A DNA stretch of 64,000 nt from Phenylobacterium sp. Its GTDB lineage: Bacteria; Pseudomonadota; Alphaproteobacteria; Caulobacterales; Caulobacteraceae. Made by a program: the position numbers and the translations under genes. Shown piece by piece: positions 19,621 through 29,562 of the stretch. The notes below the pieces were generated by a model, which was not told the origin of the DNA, made no database searches, and saw only the letters and a list, made by a program, of their open reading frames with translations. The DNA is taken from assembly GCF_025351295.1 (NCBI RefSeq), contig NZ_JANXWD010000138.1:1-64000 (forward strand). Direction: 5' to 3'. The first letter of the stretch is position 1, and every line of letters begins with the position of its first letter.

Positions 19621-21902
19621 CGCGGGTCGTAGCCCCAGGTCCACGGCCGGTGGCCGCGCAGGTCCTGCGCCCAGACGATCCGCCAGCCGGCGCCTTGCCG
19701 ATAGAGCTCCGCCGAGCCGCCGGCCGCGAAGTCCACGCCCGTCAGCACCCTGGGCGCGGCGCAGCTCTCCGGCGGAAAGTCGTTGCGCAGGATCACCAGC
19801 TCCGCGCCGGCGCAGATCGCCGCCAGCCGCCCGTCCTTCAGCGGCCGCTTGAGGTTCCACGCCGCCGCCAGCCGGACCGGCGCGCCCGGCCCCGGCGCGC
19901 AGCTCCAGTGATCGCAGTCGAACCGGGCGTCGCGCGCCGCCTCGGTCTCCAGCGGCGTCAGGCCCCGCCGCCGCGCCCACAGCTCGGCGCCGAACAGCTT
20001 TACGTCCGGCCGTAGCAGGACGGCGTCCTTGCCCTCGCGCATGGCCACCGCGGCCCCGTCGGCGCTGACCCAGACGTCGGGCGTCGGCGGCCGCGGAACC
20101 CACAGGATGGTCAGGGCCAGCGGCAGGCCCACCCAGCGCAGCCGACCGCGCCACAGGCAGACGAACAGCAGCCCGAGGAAGCTCGCCGCCAGCGTCCAGT
20201 CGGGGCCGCTCGCCACCACCACCTGGGACATCGGCGCGGCTGCCGCCCAGGCCGCCACCTGGTTGATCAGTCCGATCGACCAGCCGGCCAGCTCCAGCGG
20301 CGCCTTGCCCAGCCCGAACGGGGTCAGCGCCGCGCCCACGGCCAGGCCCGGCATCATCAGGAAGGACGAGATCGGCGCCGCGGCCAGGTTGGCGAACAGG
20401 CCCCAGGTGGAGACCCGGTTGAAATGCTGGATCGCGAACGGCCCGGTGGCGAGGCCCGCCACGAAGCTCACCGCCAGGCTGGCCGCCGTCCAGCCGACCC
20501 CGGCCTGGAACAGCCGGATCGGCAGCGGGACCTGGATCTCCTTGACCGCCCGCGGCCAGATCTCGGCCAGCGCCACCAGGGCCGCCGTCGCTGCGAACGA
20601 CATCTGGAACCCCGGCTCGGTGACCGCCTCAGGCTGCAGCAACAGCACCACCATTGCGGCCAGGCCCAGGGCATGCAGGCTGATGGCCTGCCGGTCGGCC
20701 AGCACCGCCAGGAAGGCGATGGAGGCGGTGATCGCCGCGCGCTGCGCCGGCGGTGGCCAGCCCGACAGCACCAGGTAGCCCAGCACGGCGGCGAGGCCGA
20801 AGGCGGCCGCCAGCTTCTTGCCATGCACCCTGAGCGCCAGCCACGGCCACGCGGCCACTGCCAGCCGCGCCACGCCAAAGGCGAAACCGCCGACGATGGC
20901 CATGTGCAGGCCGCTGATCGAGATGATGTGCGCCAGCCCCGCCGCGCGCAGATTGTCCACCTGCTGCTTGGGGATGTAGGCCTCGTGGCCCGTGGTCATG
21001 GCCGCCGCCAGGCCGCCGGTTTCGGGCCCCAGGGCTTCGACGATCCGCTGGGTCAGCGCCCAGCGGACCGCATTGACCTTCATGTCCAGCGCCAGCCGCC
21101 ACGGCGGCGGCGGCTCGGTGGCCACGGGTTCCGGCGGCTGCAGGGCGAGACCCACGCCGCCCACACTCTGAAAATAGGCGTCGCGGGCGAAGTCGTAGGA
21201 GCCGGGACTGGCCGGCGGTGGTGGCGGATTGACGATCGCCAGCACCCGCACCGCCTGGCCCGGCGCCGGCAGTGGCGTGCCGGGCCGCAGCGTGACCCGC
21301 ATCCGGACCGGCGTCGCAGCCGGCGCCCAGTCGCCGACCCGGATCGGCGCCAGCAGCAGCCGCTGGCCGCCCTGCCCCGGTGGGGCGATATCGACCACCC
21401 AGGCCTCCACCGGCTGCGGCCGCGCCCCGGCCTGGGCCACCGGCGCCTTGACGCTCTCGGCGCGCAGCTTGGCGACCGCGAAGCCGCCCACCGCGCAGGC
21501 CGCCAGCACCAGGGCCATGGTCGTCGCCCGCCAGGCGCTCCAGCGGGTGGCGGCCAGCAGCGCCGCGGCGAGCGGCAACAGCGCCCAGGCGATCCACGCC
21601 TGCGGCTCGCGCGCCAGCGCGAAATAGGCTCCGCATCCGCAGCCGAACGCCACCGGCGTCCACAGCGTCCAGCGATCCGCCTGCGCCTCAGCCTGGTCGG
21701 AGGCCCAGGCCCCGATCCGCGCAAAACTAGGAAGCCTCGGAAGCCGCGTGCTAAGAGGCGCCGCCGCGGCCCCCGCTGCGGGCGCCCCAGCCCCTTCGAG
21801 CTCTCCCGTTCCAGTTATGTCAGACCGTCCCGTCCGCACCCGGATTGCCCCCTCGCCCACCGGCATGATGCACATTGGCACGGCCCGCACCGCGCTTTTC
21901 AA
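19617..21902 (-). CDS. comEC: ComEC/Rec2 family DNA-uptake channel protein (exact start uncertain; maximal ORF overlaps the gltX 5' end)
   Basis: GLAHIISISGLHMAIVGGFAFGVARL (competence-domain motif); multiple TM segments; C-terminal fold remnant with CDHWSCAPG. Confidence 0.88.
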   Translation of the reverse strand: MKSAVRAVPMCIMPVGEGAIRVRTGRSDITGTGELEGAGAPAAGAAAAPLSTRLPRLPSFARIGAWASDQAEAQADRWTLWTPVAFGCGCGAYFALAREPQAWIAWALLPLAAALLAATRWSAWRATTMALVLAACAVGGFAVAKLRAESVKAPVAQAGARPQPVEAWVVDIAPPGQGGQRLLLAPIRVGDWAPAATPVRMRVTLRPGTPLPAPGQAVRVLAIVNPPPPPASPGSYDFARDAYFQSVGGVGLALQPPEPVATEPPPPWRLALDMKVNAVRWALTQRIVEALGPETGGLAAAMTTGHEAYIPKQQVDNLRAAGLAHIISISGLHMAIVGGFAFGVARLAVAAWPWLALRVHGKKLAAAFGLAAVLGYLVLSGWPPPAQRAAITASIAFLAVLADRQAISLHALGLAAMVVLLLQPEAVTEPGFQMSFAATAALVALAEIWPRAVKEIQVPLPIRLFQAGVGWTAASLAVSFVAGLATGPFAIQHFNRVSTWGLFANLAAAPISSFLMMPGLAVGAALTPFGLGKAPLELAGWSIGLINQVAAWAAAAPMSQVVVASGPDWTLAASFLGLLFVCLWRGRLRWVGLPLALTILWVPRPPTPDVWVSADGAAVAMREGKDAVLLRPDVKLFGAELWARRRGLTPLETEAARDARFDCDHWSCAPGPGAPVRLAAAWNLKRPLKDGRLAAICAGAELVILRNDFPPESCAAPRVLTGVDFAAGGSAELYRQGAGWRIVWAQDLRGHRPWTWGYDPR

Positions 21903-23223
21903 CTGGCTTTATACACGTCACACGGGTGGTCAGTTCCTTTTGCGCGTCGAGGACACCGATCGCGAACGCTCCACCGAGGCGGCCGTGCAGGTGATCTTCG
22001 ATGGCCTGGCGTGGCTGGGCCTGGAGTCGGACGAACCGCCGGTGTTCCAGTTCGCCCGCGCCGACCGCCACCGCGAGGCCGTGGACGACCTGCTCGCCCG
22101 GGGCCAGGCCTACCGCGACTACATGCTGCCGCAGGAACTGGAGGCCGAGCGCGAGCGCGCCCGCGCCGAGGGCCGCGTGGTCCGCTCCCCCTGGCGCGAC
22201 GCCGACCCCGCGACCTGGCCCGCCCGCGGCTATGCGGTGCGCCTGAAGAGCCCGCTCGACGGCGAGACCGTCGTGGCCGACGCGGTCAAGGGCGACGTGA
22301 CCTTCCAGAACGCCGGCCTGGACGACCTCATCCTGCTGCGCACCGACGGCAACCCGACCTACAACCTCGCCGTCGTCGTCGACGACCACGACATGGGCAT
22401 CACCCACGTAATCCGCGGCGACGATCACCTGAACAACGCCGCCCGCCAGACCATCATCTACCGGGCCCTGGACTGGGAGGTCCCGGTCTGGGCCCACCTG
22501 CCGCTGATCCATGGGCCGGACGGCGCCAAGCTGTCTAAGCGCCACGGCGCCCAGGCGGTCGGCGAGTTCGACGACATGGGCTATCTGCCGGAGACCCTGC
22601 GCAACTACCTGGCCAAGCTGGGCTGGGGTCATGGCGACGACGAAATCTTCTCCGACGCCCAGGCCATCGAATGGTTCGACATCAGGGATGTGGTCAGCGC
22701 CGCCGCCCGTCTGGACTGGGCCAAGCTGAACCACCTCAACAACCACTACATCCGCCAGGCCGACCCGGCCCGCCTGGCCGCGCTGGTCGCAGCCATCCTG
22801 AAGAGCCGCGACGTCACGCTGCGCCAGGGCGACGAGACGCTGATCGCCCACACCGTCCCCTTCGTCCGCGATGGCGCCAAGACCACCCTGGAACTGGCCG
22901 ACGCGGTCCTGTTCGTGCTCAAGACCCGGCCGCTTGAGCTGCCCGAAAAGACCCGGACCCAGCTCGACGCCGAGATGCTCGGCCGCATCGGGCGTCTGCG
23001 CACGGCCCTGGCCGACGTCGGCGAATGGGCCGTCCCGCCGCTGGAAATGGCCATGCGCGCCTTTGCGGACGCCGAAGGCATCGGCATGGGAAAGTTCGGA
23101 CCGCAGTTGCGCGCCGTGCTCGCGGGCGGATCGCCCGCCCCCGACCTCGCCGGCGCCATGACCGCGCTCGGCCGCGACGAGAGCCTGGGCCGTATCGACG
23201 ACGCGCTTTCGCTTGTCACCTAA
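21817..23223 (+). CDS. gltX: Glutamyl-tRNA synthetase
   Basis: TRIAPSPTGMMHIGTARTALFNWLYTRHTGGQFLLRVEDTDRERSTE...KLSKRHGAQAVGEF (HIGH- and KMSK-type motifs). Confidence 0.97.
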   Translation: MSDRPVRTRIAPSPTGMMHIGTARTALFNWLYTRHTGGQFLLRVEDTDRERSTEAAVQVIFDGLAWLGLESDEPPVFQFARADRHREAVDDLLARGQAYRDYMLPQELEAERERARAEGRVVRSPWRDADPATWPARGYAVRLKSPLDGETVVADAVKGDVTFQNAGLDDLILLRTDGNPTYNLAVVVDDHDMGITHVIRGDDHLNNAARQTIIYRALDWEVPVWAHLPLIHGPDGAKLSKRHGAQAVGEFDDMGYLPETLRNYLAKLGWGHGDDEIFSDAQAIEWFDIRDVVSAAARLDWAKLNHLNNHYIRQADPARLAALVAAILKSRDVTLRQGDETLIAHTVPFVRDGAKTTLELADAVLFVLKTRPLELPEKTRTQLDAEMLGRIGRLRTALADVGEWAVPPLEMAMRAFADAEGIGMGKFGPQLRAVLAGGSPAPDLAGAMTALGRDESLGRIDDALSLVT

Positions 23224-23275
23224 AGGGGTATAAGCCGAAACGGGTGTTTCAATCGGTGGGTTCGAAGGGGGTCAT

Positions 23276-24559
23276 ATGAGCGACGATACGGCAAAATTTG
23301 AGATCAACGGCAAGACGGTCATCCTGCCGGTGCTCAAGGGCACCGACGGTCCGGACGTCGTGGACATCCGCAAGCTCTACGCGGAAGCCGACGTCTTCAC
23401 CTACGACCCCAGCTTCACGTCTACCGCGTCCTGCGAGAGCAAGATCACCTTCATCGACGGCGACAAGGGCGTGCTGCTGCATCGCGGCTACCCGATCGCC
23501 GAACTGGCCGAGCAATCCAGCTTTCTGGAGGTCTGCTACCTGCTGCTGCACGGCGAGCTGCCGACCGCGCCGCAGTTCGCGCAATTCGAGCAGAACATTA
23601 TCTACCACACGATGCTGCACGAGCAATTCGACAGATTTTTCCAAGGCTTCCGTCGGGATGCTCACCCGATGGCGATCATGACCGGCGCAGTCGGCGCACT
23701 GTCGGCCTTCTACCACGACAGCACCAACGTCAACGATCCGGAACAGCGGATGATCTCCGCGCACCGGATGATCGCCAAGATGCCGACCATCGCAGCCCGC
23801 GCGTTCAAGTATTTCCGCGGCCAGCCCTTCGTCTATCCGCGCAACGACCTCTCCTATGCTGAGAATTTCCTTCGCATGTGCTTCTCGGTCCCGGCCGAGG
23901 ACTGGAAGCCGAACCCGGTCCTGACCAACGCCATGGACCGAATCTTCATCCTGCATGCCGACCATGAGCAGAACGCCTCGACCTCGACGGTGCGTCTGGC
24001 CGGCTCTTCGGGCGCCAACCCTTTCGCCTGCATCGCCGCCGGCATCGCTTCCCTCTGGGGCCCCAAACACGGCGGGGCCAACGAGGAATGCCTCAACATG
24101 CTGGCCGAGATCGGCACCGTCGATCGCATCCCCGAGTTCGTCCAGGGGGTGAAGGATCGTCGCTACATGCTGATGGGCTTCGGCCACCGCGTGTACAAGA
24201 ACTATGACCCGCGCGCGACGGTCATGCAGAAGACCTGCCACGAGGTCCTGAAGGAGGTCGGGGCCGAGAACGACCCGCTGCTGCAGGTGGCCATCGAGCT
24301 GGAGAAGGTGGCGCTCAGCGACCCGTTCTTCATCGACCGCAAGCTCTATCCGAACGTCGACTTCTACTCGGGCATCACGCTCCGGGCGCTCGGCTTCCCG
24401 GCCGAGATGTTCACCGTCCTGTTCGCGCTTGCGCGCACGGTCGGCTGGATCGCTCAGTGGAAGGAAATGATCGAGGATCCCTCGCAGAAGATCGGCCGCC
24501 CGCGCCAGATCTACACCGGCGAGGGCCCGCGCACCTACGCGACCATCGACAAGCGCTAA
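23276..24559 (+). CDS. gltA: Citrate synthase
   Basis: [37 protein letters not shown]...[45 protein letters not shown]...[15 protein letters not shown]. Confidence 0.98.
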   Translation: MSDDTAKFEINGKTVILPVLKGTDGPDVVDIRKLYAEADVFTYDPSFTSTASCESKITFIDGDKGVLLHRGYPIAELAEQSSFLEVCYLLLHGELPTAPQFAQFEQNIIYHTMLHEQFDRFFQGFRRDAHPMAIMTGAVGALSAFYHDSTNVNDPEQRMISAHRMIAKMPTIAARAFKYFRGQPFVYPRNDLSYAENFLRMCFSVPAEDWKPNPVLTNAMDRIFILHADHEQNASTSTVRLAGSSGANPFACIAAGIASLWGPKHGGANEECLNMLAEIGTVDRIPEFVQGVKDRRYMLMGFGHRVYKNYDPRATVMQKTCHEVLKEVGAENDPLLQVAIELEKVALSDPFFIDRKLYPNVDFYSGITLRALGFPAEMFTVLFALARTVGWIAQWKEMIEDPSQKIGRPRQIYTGEGPRTYATIDKR

Positions 24560-25725
24560 GCGCGCTTCGCGACCAGTTCCAGGATTGCATCCGCGGCGGC
24601 TTCGTTTGGATCGGGGCCGCCGCGGCCCATTTTCAGCAGCGCCGCGTTCTGTCGTGCGATCTGGCGGCGGCGCAGGTCGGGGTCATCCAGGCGGAGCGCC
24701 ACCTCGCGCGCCAAGGCCGGGCCGTTGCAGTCGTCCTGGATCATCTCCGGGGCCACGAAGTCCTGGGCGGCGATGTTGAACAGCGTCACCCACTTCGTGC
24801 GGATCAGCCGTTTCAGGATCGCGTGGGTCACCGGCGCGAGGCGATAGGCCACCACCATGGGGCAGCCGGCCAGCGCCAGTTCCGTCGTCACCGTGCCCGA
24901 GCAGGCCAGCGCCACCGTCGCCGCCGTCATGGCGGCGCGCTTGGCCGCCTCGCCCTCCACCACATGCGCCCGGTGCGGCCAGCCGGCGACGCGGGCCTTG
25001 ACCAGCTCGGCCACCGTGGGCGCGGCGGGGACGACCACGTGCAGGCCGGGACGTTCGGGCTTCAGCCGGTTCACCGCATCCTCGAAGGCCGGCATCACCC
25101 GCTCGATCTCCACCGGCCGGCTGCCGGGCAGGACCAGCAGGATGGGATCGTCCGGTCCCGCGCCGATCTCGCGGCGCAGGCCCTCGGCGTCGGCGGCGGC
25201 GAAATCGATCGCCAGGGTCGCGTCGCCCACGAATAGGGTCTCCAGCCCCTCGCGGCGAAATGCCGGCGCGTCGAAGGCGTGGATGGTCAGCAGCAGGTCG
25301 AACCACCTGGCCGCGGTCTTCGCCCGGCCCGGCCGCGAGGCCCAGACCTGGGGCGCAACGTACTTCACGATCGGCAGCCGGGGGTCCAGCCGGCGCAGGC
25401 GGTGCGCCACGCGCAGGGTGAAGCCCCAGGAGTCGATCAGCACGGCCACGTCCGGCCGCTCGCGCGCCGCCACCGCCGCGGTCTGGTCGGCGCGACGCAG
25501 CACCTTGGCGTAGGCGAACAGGCCCTCGGTCAGCCCGAAGATCGAGAGGTCGGCGATGTCGAAGGGGCTCTCGACCCCCTCGGCGGCCAGCTTCTGGCCA
25601 CCGACGCCCACGAAGCGGACACCCGCGCCCAGCCGGCGCTTCAGCGCCCGGGCCAGGCCCGCTCCACGATCGTCGCCCGAGGCCTCGGCCGCCACCAGCA
25701 TCACGGTGAGCGGCCCCCCGCTCAC
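24556..25725 (-). CDS. lpxB: Lipid-A-disaccharide synthase
   Basis: [24 protein letters not shown]...[36 protein letters not shown]...[21 protein letters not shown]. Confidence 0.96.
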   Translation of the reverse strand: MSGGPLTVMLVAAEASGDDRGAGLARALKRRLGAGVRFVGVGGQKLAAEGVESPFDIADLSIFGLTEGLFAYAKVLRRADQTAAVAARERPDVAVLIDSWGFTLRVAHRLRRLDPRLPIVKYVAPQVWASRPGRAKTAARWFDLLLTIHAFDAPAFRREGLETLFVGDATLAIDFAAADAEGLRREIGAGPDDPILLVLPGSRPVEIERVMPAFEDAVNRLKPERPGLHVVVPAAPTVAELVKARVAGWPHRAHVVEGEAAKRAAMTAATVALACSGTVTTELALAGCPMVVAYRLAPVTHAILKRLIRTKWVTLFNIAAQDFVAPEMIQDDCNGPALAREVALRLDDPDLRRRQIARQNAALLKMGRGGPDPNEAAADAILELVAKRA

Positions 25726-26576
25726 GGCCCGCCCTGTTCCAGGCTTGCAGGCTCCACGCCCAGGATGAAGACGCCCAGTTCGTCCGCCAGGGCGATCACA
25801 GCCTCGCGGTCCAGCACCAGCAGCCGGCCCGCCTCGCCGACAATGCCCGCCAGACCAGCCCGCGCCACGCCCTGGACGGTGGCCAGGCCGATGGTCGGCA
25901 GGTCCACACGCGTCTCCTGGATCGGCTTGGGCGCCTTGCCCAGCACGCCGGCGCCCGCGCCCGGCCGGCCCTTCAGGTGCCCTGGCAGGTCGGCCACGCG
26001 CGCCAGCATGGCGTCGGTCCCCTCCTGGGCCTCCACCGCCAGCACCAGCCCGCCCGAGACCACCGCCGCCTGACCTACGTCGAGCCGCCCGATGGCCCGC
26101 GCCACCTCCAGCGCCCGGGTGGCGTCGGCCAGTTCGTCGGTCGTCGGCGCGAGCTTGCCCAGCGGCCCGGCCGGCAGGGTCAGGTCATCCATGACCTGGT
26201 GCGCGCCCTCGACCTCGAAGCCTTCCTTCTCGAACTCGCCGACCAGCAGACGCAAGAGAGCGTCGTCGCCCTTCCGTGCGCTGGCGATCACCTTCGGCAA
26301 CAGCATCAGGCCGCGCAGGTCCGGCACCAGGCTGGCGAAGTCGGGGCGCGACACCTGCCCGGCGAGGCAGATCGAGCGGCAGCCGGCGCGCTTCAGCGCT
26401 TTCAGGCACTTGCCGATCTCCGCCAGCCCGACCTCGGCGCCGGCATAGTCGGCCAGGCCGCTGCCGGCGAAGCCCTTCAGCCGGATCACGAACAGCGGAC
26501 GGCCCGAGCGTTCGCAATGCTGGGCGATCTCCAACGGCAGACCGCCGCCGCCGGCGATCAGGCCCAGCTTGTTCAT
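25722..26576 (-). CDS. lpxI: UDP-2,3-diacylglucosamine diphosphatase LpxI (DUF1009 family)
   Basis: [38 protein letters not shown]...GKCLKALKRAGCRSICLAGQVSRPDF...DLPTIGLATVQGVARAGLAGIVGEAGRLLVLDRE. Confidence 0.93.
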   Translation of the reverse strand: MNKLGLIAGGGGLPLEIAQHCERSGRPLFVIRLKGFAGSGLADYAGAEVGLAEIGKCLKALKRAGCRSICLAGQVSRPDFASLVPDLRGLMLLPKVIASARKGDDALLRLLVGEFEKEGFEVEGAHQVMDDLTLPAGPLGKLAPTTDELADATRALEVARAIGRLDVGQAAVVSGGLVLAVEAQEGTDAMLARVADLPGHLKGRPGAGAGVLGKAPKPIQETRVDLPTIGLATVQGVARAGLAGIVGEAGRLLVLDREAVIALADELGVFILGVEPASLEQGGP

Positions 26577-27373
26577 CAGACCTCGCGGTCCGGCAGGCAG
26601 AGCGGCCGGCTGGCGTCGGCGCGGATGAAATCGATGATCTCCATCACCGGAGCGCACTGGCCGAAGGCGGTGGCGGTGTCGTCGATCCGCTCCTGGAACG
26701 TTCCCTCCTCGGCGAACAGCAGCCGGTAGGCCGAGCGCAGTTCGCTGATCGTCTCGCGGCCGAAATCGCGTCGCTTCAGCCCCACCAGGTTCAGGCCTTC
26801 GAGGTGGGCGTGGTTGCCCCACACCAGGCCATAGGGGATGACGTCCTTGGTCACCGCCGCCAGGCCGCCGATGAAGGCGTAGCGGCCCACGCGGCAGAAC
26901 TGGTGCACCGCCGCCAGCCCACTCACCGTCACGAAGTCGCCGACATGCACGTGACCGCCCAGGGTGGCGGAGTGGGCCAGGACCACATTATCGCCGACCA
27001 CGCAGTCGTGACCCACGTGGCTGGTCGCCATGTAGAAGCCGTCGTTGCCCACCCGCGTGAAGCCGTCGCCGCCGGGCGCGGCGATGTGCATGGTCACGTG
27101 CTCCCAGATCTTGTTGCGGTCGCCGATGACAAGCTCGGTCGGCTCGCCCTTGTAGCCGGTGTGGTGCGGCGGCCCGCCCAGGTTCGAGAAATTGCGGACC
27201 GAACAGTCCTCGCCGATCGTGGTGCGGTTCTCGACGACCACATGCGCCAGGATCTGGGTGCGAGCGCCCACCTTCACGTGCTCGCCGAGGATCGAATAGG
27301 GGCCGACGCTGACGCCGTCGGCCAGTTCCGCCCCCTTGGCGACCAGGGCGGTCGGGTGGATATCGACGCTCAA
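26576..27373 (-). CDS. lpxA: UDP-N-acetylglucosamine acyltransferase
   Basis: [40 protein letters not shown]...[54 protein letters not shown]. Confidence 0.96.
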   Translation of the reverse strand: MSVDIHPTALVAKGAELADGVSVGPYSILGEHVKVGARTQILAHVVVENRTTIGEDCSVRNFSNLGGPPHHTGYKGEPTELVIGDRNKIWEHVTMHIAAPGGDGFTRVGNDGFYMATSHVGHDCVVGDNVVLAHSATLGGHVHVGDFVTVSGLAAVHQFCRVGRYAFIGGLAAVTKDVIPYGLVWGNHAHLEGLNLVGLKRRDFGRETISELRSAYRLLFAEEGTFQERIDDTATAFGQCAPVMEIIDFIRADASRPLCLPDREV

Positions 27374-27377
27374 GGCC

Positions 27378-27848
27378 TCAGGTCTCCACCACCATGGCGG
27401 CGAACTCGCACTCGGCGGCGACCTTGTCGCCCACCAGCGCCTGGCCCGCGAACTTGAACACGTCGCCGCGGTGACGGACCACCCGCACCGGCATCCGGAT
27501 CACGTCGCCCGGCCGCACCGGCGCACGGAAGCGGCAGTTGTCGGCCGACATGAAGAAGATCGCCTTGCCGCCGACGTCGACTTCCAGCGACTTCGACATC
27601 AGCACAGCGCCGGTCTGGGCCATGGCCTCGATCAGCAGCACCCCGGGCATCACCGGATAGCCGGGGAAGTGACCCTGGAAATAGGGCTCGTTCACCGTCA
27701 CGCATTTGATACCGACGATCGACTCCGAGATCTTGTACTCCTCGCAGCGATCGACCAGCAGGAACGGATAGCGGTGCGGGATCCGCGCCAGCACTTCGGT
27801 GATGTCGATCTCGGTGGGGTTGTCCGCCACCGGCGCCTTGCGCGTCAT
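27378..27848 (-). CDS. fabZ: 3-hydroxyacyl-ACP dehydratase
   Basis: [16 protein letters not shown]...[33 protein letters not shown]. Confidence 0.96.
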   Translation of the reverse strand: MTRKAPVADNPTEIDITEVLARIPHRYPFLLVDRCEEYKISESIVGIKCVTVNEPYFQGHFPGYPVMPGVLLIEAMAQTGAVLMSKSLEVDVGGKAIFFMSADNCRFRAPVRPGDVIRMPVRVVRHRGDVFKFAGQALVGDKVAAECEFAAMVVET

Positions 27849-28861
27849 GTCTCTCCCCCACCCTTGCGGCTCGCCATCCGGGCCAGCCACGCGGTCTCTT
27901 TCAGCCACTGACGGATCGGCCGCGCCGGCATGCCGCCCCAGGTCTCGCCGGCGGGAATGTCCTTCATCACGCCGGCCGCGGCGCCGACGCGTGCGCCCGC
28001 CCCGATCGTCACATGGTCCGCCACCCCGGCCCGGCCGCCGAACTGGGCCCCGTCACCGATCGTCACGCTGCCCGAGACCCCGGTATGGGCGGCCATCACG
28101 CAGTTGCGGCCCACGCGGACGTTGTGGGCGATCTGTACAAGGTTGTCGATCTTGGTGTTTTCGCCGATCACCGTGTCCTCGAAGGCCCCCCGGTCGATCG
28201 TGGTGTTGGCCCCGATCGACACCCCGTCCTGGATGATCACCCGGCCCAGCTGGGGGATGTCGATCAGCCCCTTTGGCCCCGCGGTGGCGCCGAACCCGGG
28301 CTCGCCGATCACCGCCCCGGCCAGGATCTTCACCCGGTCGCCCACCAGGGCGAAGCCGATGGTGACGTTTGGCGCGATCTCGCAGTTGCGCCCGATCGCC
28401 ACCCCCGGCCCGATAACGCTGCCGGCGCCGATCCGCGTGCCGCGGCCGATGCGGGCGGCGGGGCCGATCACCACCCCGGCGCCCAGGATCACATCGGCCT
28501 CCAGCTCGGCATCCGCCGCCATGGCCTGGCTCGCGCCCGGCCGGGGCCGGTGCAGGCGCTGGGCGGCCAGGGCATAGGCCGCCTGCGGGTTGCCGACGCT
28601 GAGCACGGCGCAGCCGGCGGGCGCATGTCCCACCAGGGCCGGCGACTGGAAACAGGCGCCGGCGCGGCCGTTGGCCAGCTCGGCGCCGTACCTGCGGTCG
28701 GCCAGGAAGGTGATGGTGTCCGCGCCGGCCTGGGCCAGCACCGCCACCCCATAGACCAGCCGCTCGGCGTCCCGCGGATCGGCAAGCTCGGCTCCGGTCA
28801 GGGCGGCGAGCTCGCCAAGGCGCACGGGGCCAAGGTCCTCGAAGAATCGCGGATCGGGCAT
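27845..28861 (-). CDS. lpxD: UDP-3-O-(3-hydroxyacyl)glucosamine N-acyltransferase
   Basis: Hexapeptide repeats; [66 protein letters not shown]. Confidence 0.95.
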   Translation of the reverse strand: MPDPRFFEDLGPVRLGELAALTGAELADPRDAERLVYGVAVLAQAGADTITFLADRRYGAELANGRAGACFQSPALVGHAPAGCAVLSVGNPQAAYALAAQRLHRPRPGASQAMAADAELEADVILGAGVVIGPAARIGRGTRIGAGSVIGPGVAIGRNCEIAPNVTIGFALVGDRVKILAGAVIGEPGFGATAGPKGLIDIPQLGRVIIQDGVSIGANTTIDRGAFEDTVIGENTKIDNLVQIAHNVRVGRNCVMAAHTGVSGSVTIGDGAQFGGRAGVADHVTIGAGARVGAAAGVMKDIPAGETWGGMPARPIRQWLKETAWLARMASRKGGGET

Positions 28862-28900
28862 GGGCCGGGTTTTAAGCGCTCGGCCCGCGTCCGTCGCGGC

Positions 28901-29560
28901 CTAACGGCGCGGAGCCGCCGCGGCCGCCGGCGCCGGCGCCTGGTCCAGCCGTTCGCGATCGAAGGCGAACTGGGTGATCTTGGCGTTCAGCGCGGTGGTC
29001 ACGGCGCCGGTGATGTCGCCCGCCGGGTTGGCCACCACGATGGCCTGGCGGTTCAGCAGCACCGAGCAGACCTTCTGCTGATAGACTTGGCTGATGAAGG
29101 GCTCCATCTCGTCGTAGACACGGCTGATCGCCTTGTCCCGGGTGGCCTCCATTTCGCGCTGGCGCTGCTGGGCCTTGCGCTGGAAGGCGCTGGCGCGGAC
29201 CTGGACGGCGGCGCCGCGCTGCTCGAAGGCGTCCTGCGCCAGGGTGGCGCGCTGGGCGTCCAGGGCCTTGGCGTCGGTCTCGATAGCGGTCTGCTCGGCG
29301 GTCAGCTCGGCGTTCACCTGGGCGGCCAGCTGCTGCAGGCGCGTCTGGACGTATTTGCCGACCGTCGAGGAAGCCAGGACCTGGTCCGGCGAAACCATAC
29401 ACAGGCCGGCGATGGGCGGGCCGTGCGTGACCTGGGGCGTCGGCCCGGCGGCGGGGGCGGCGGGCCGCGGGGCGGCGGGGGCCTGGGCAAGGGCGGCCGT
29501 GGCGCCGGAGAGCGCGAAAACCGAGGCGCAACCGGCCGCGGCGAGGGTCTTGAGGGTCAT
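28901..29560 (-). CDS. OmpH/Skp-family periplasmic chaperone
   Basis: Signal peptide; VSPDQVLASSTVGKYVQTRLQQLAAQVNAELTAEQTAIETDAKALDAQRATL; between lpxD and bamA. Confidence 0.85.
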   Translation of the reverse strand: MTLKTLAAAGCASVFALSGATAALAQAPAAPRPAAPAAGPTPQVTHGPPIAGLCMVSPDQVLASSTVGKYVQTRLQQLAAQVNAELTAEQTAIETDAKALDAQRATLAQDAFEQRGAAVQVRASAFQRKAQQRQREMEATRDKAISRVYDEMEPFISQVYQQKVCSVLLNRQAIVVANPAGDITGAVTTALNAKITQFAFDRERLDQAPAPAAAAAPRR

Positions 29561-29562
29561 GT

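Noticed and set aside
20424-22538. 704-aa plus-strand ORF over comEC and gltX
   Set aside because: Runs antisense to comEC and out of frame with gltX; Arg/Pro/Gly-rich artefact
25722-26576. LpxI as a novel lipid A enzyme
   Set aside because: LpxI (DUF1009) is an established LpxH replacement first characterised in Caulobacter; expected here
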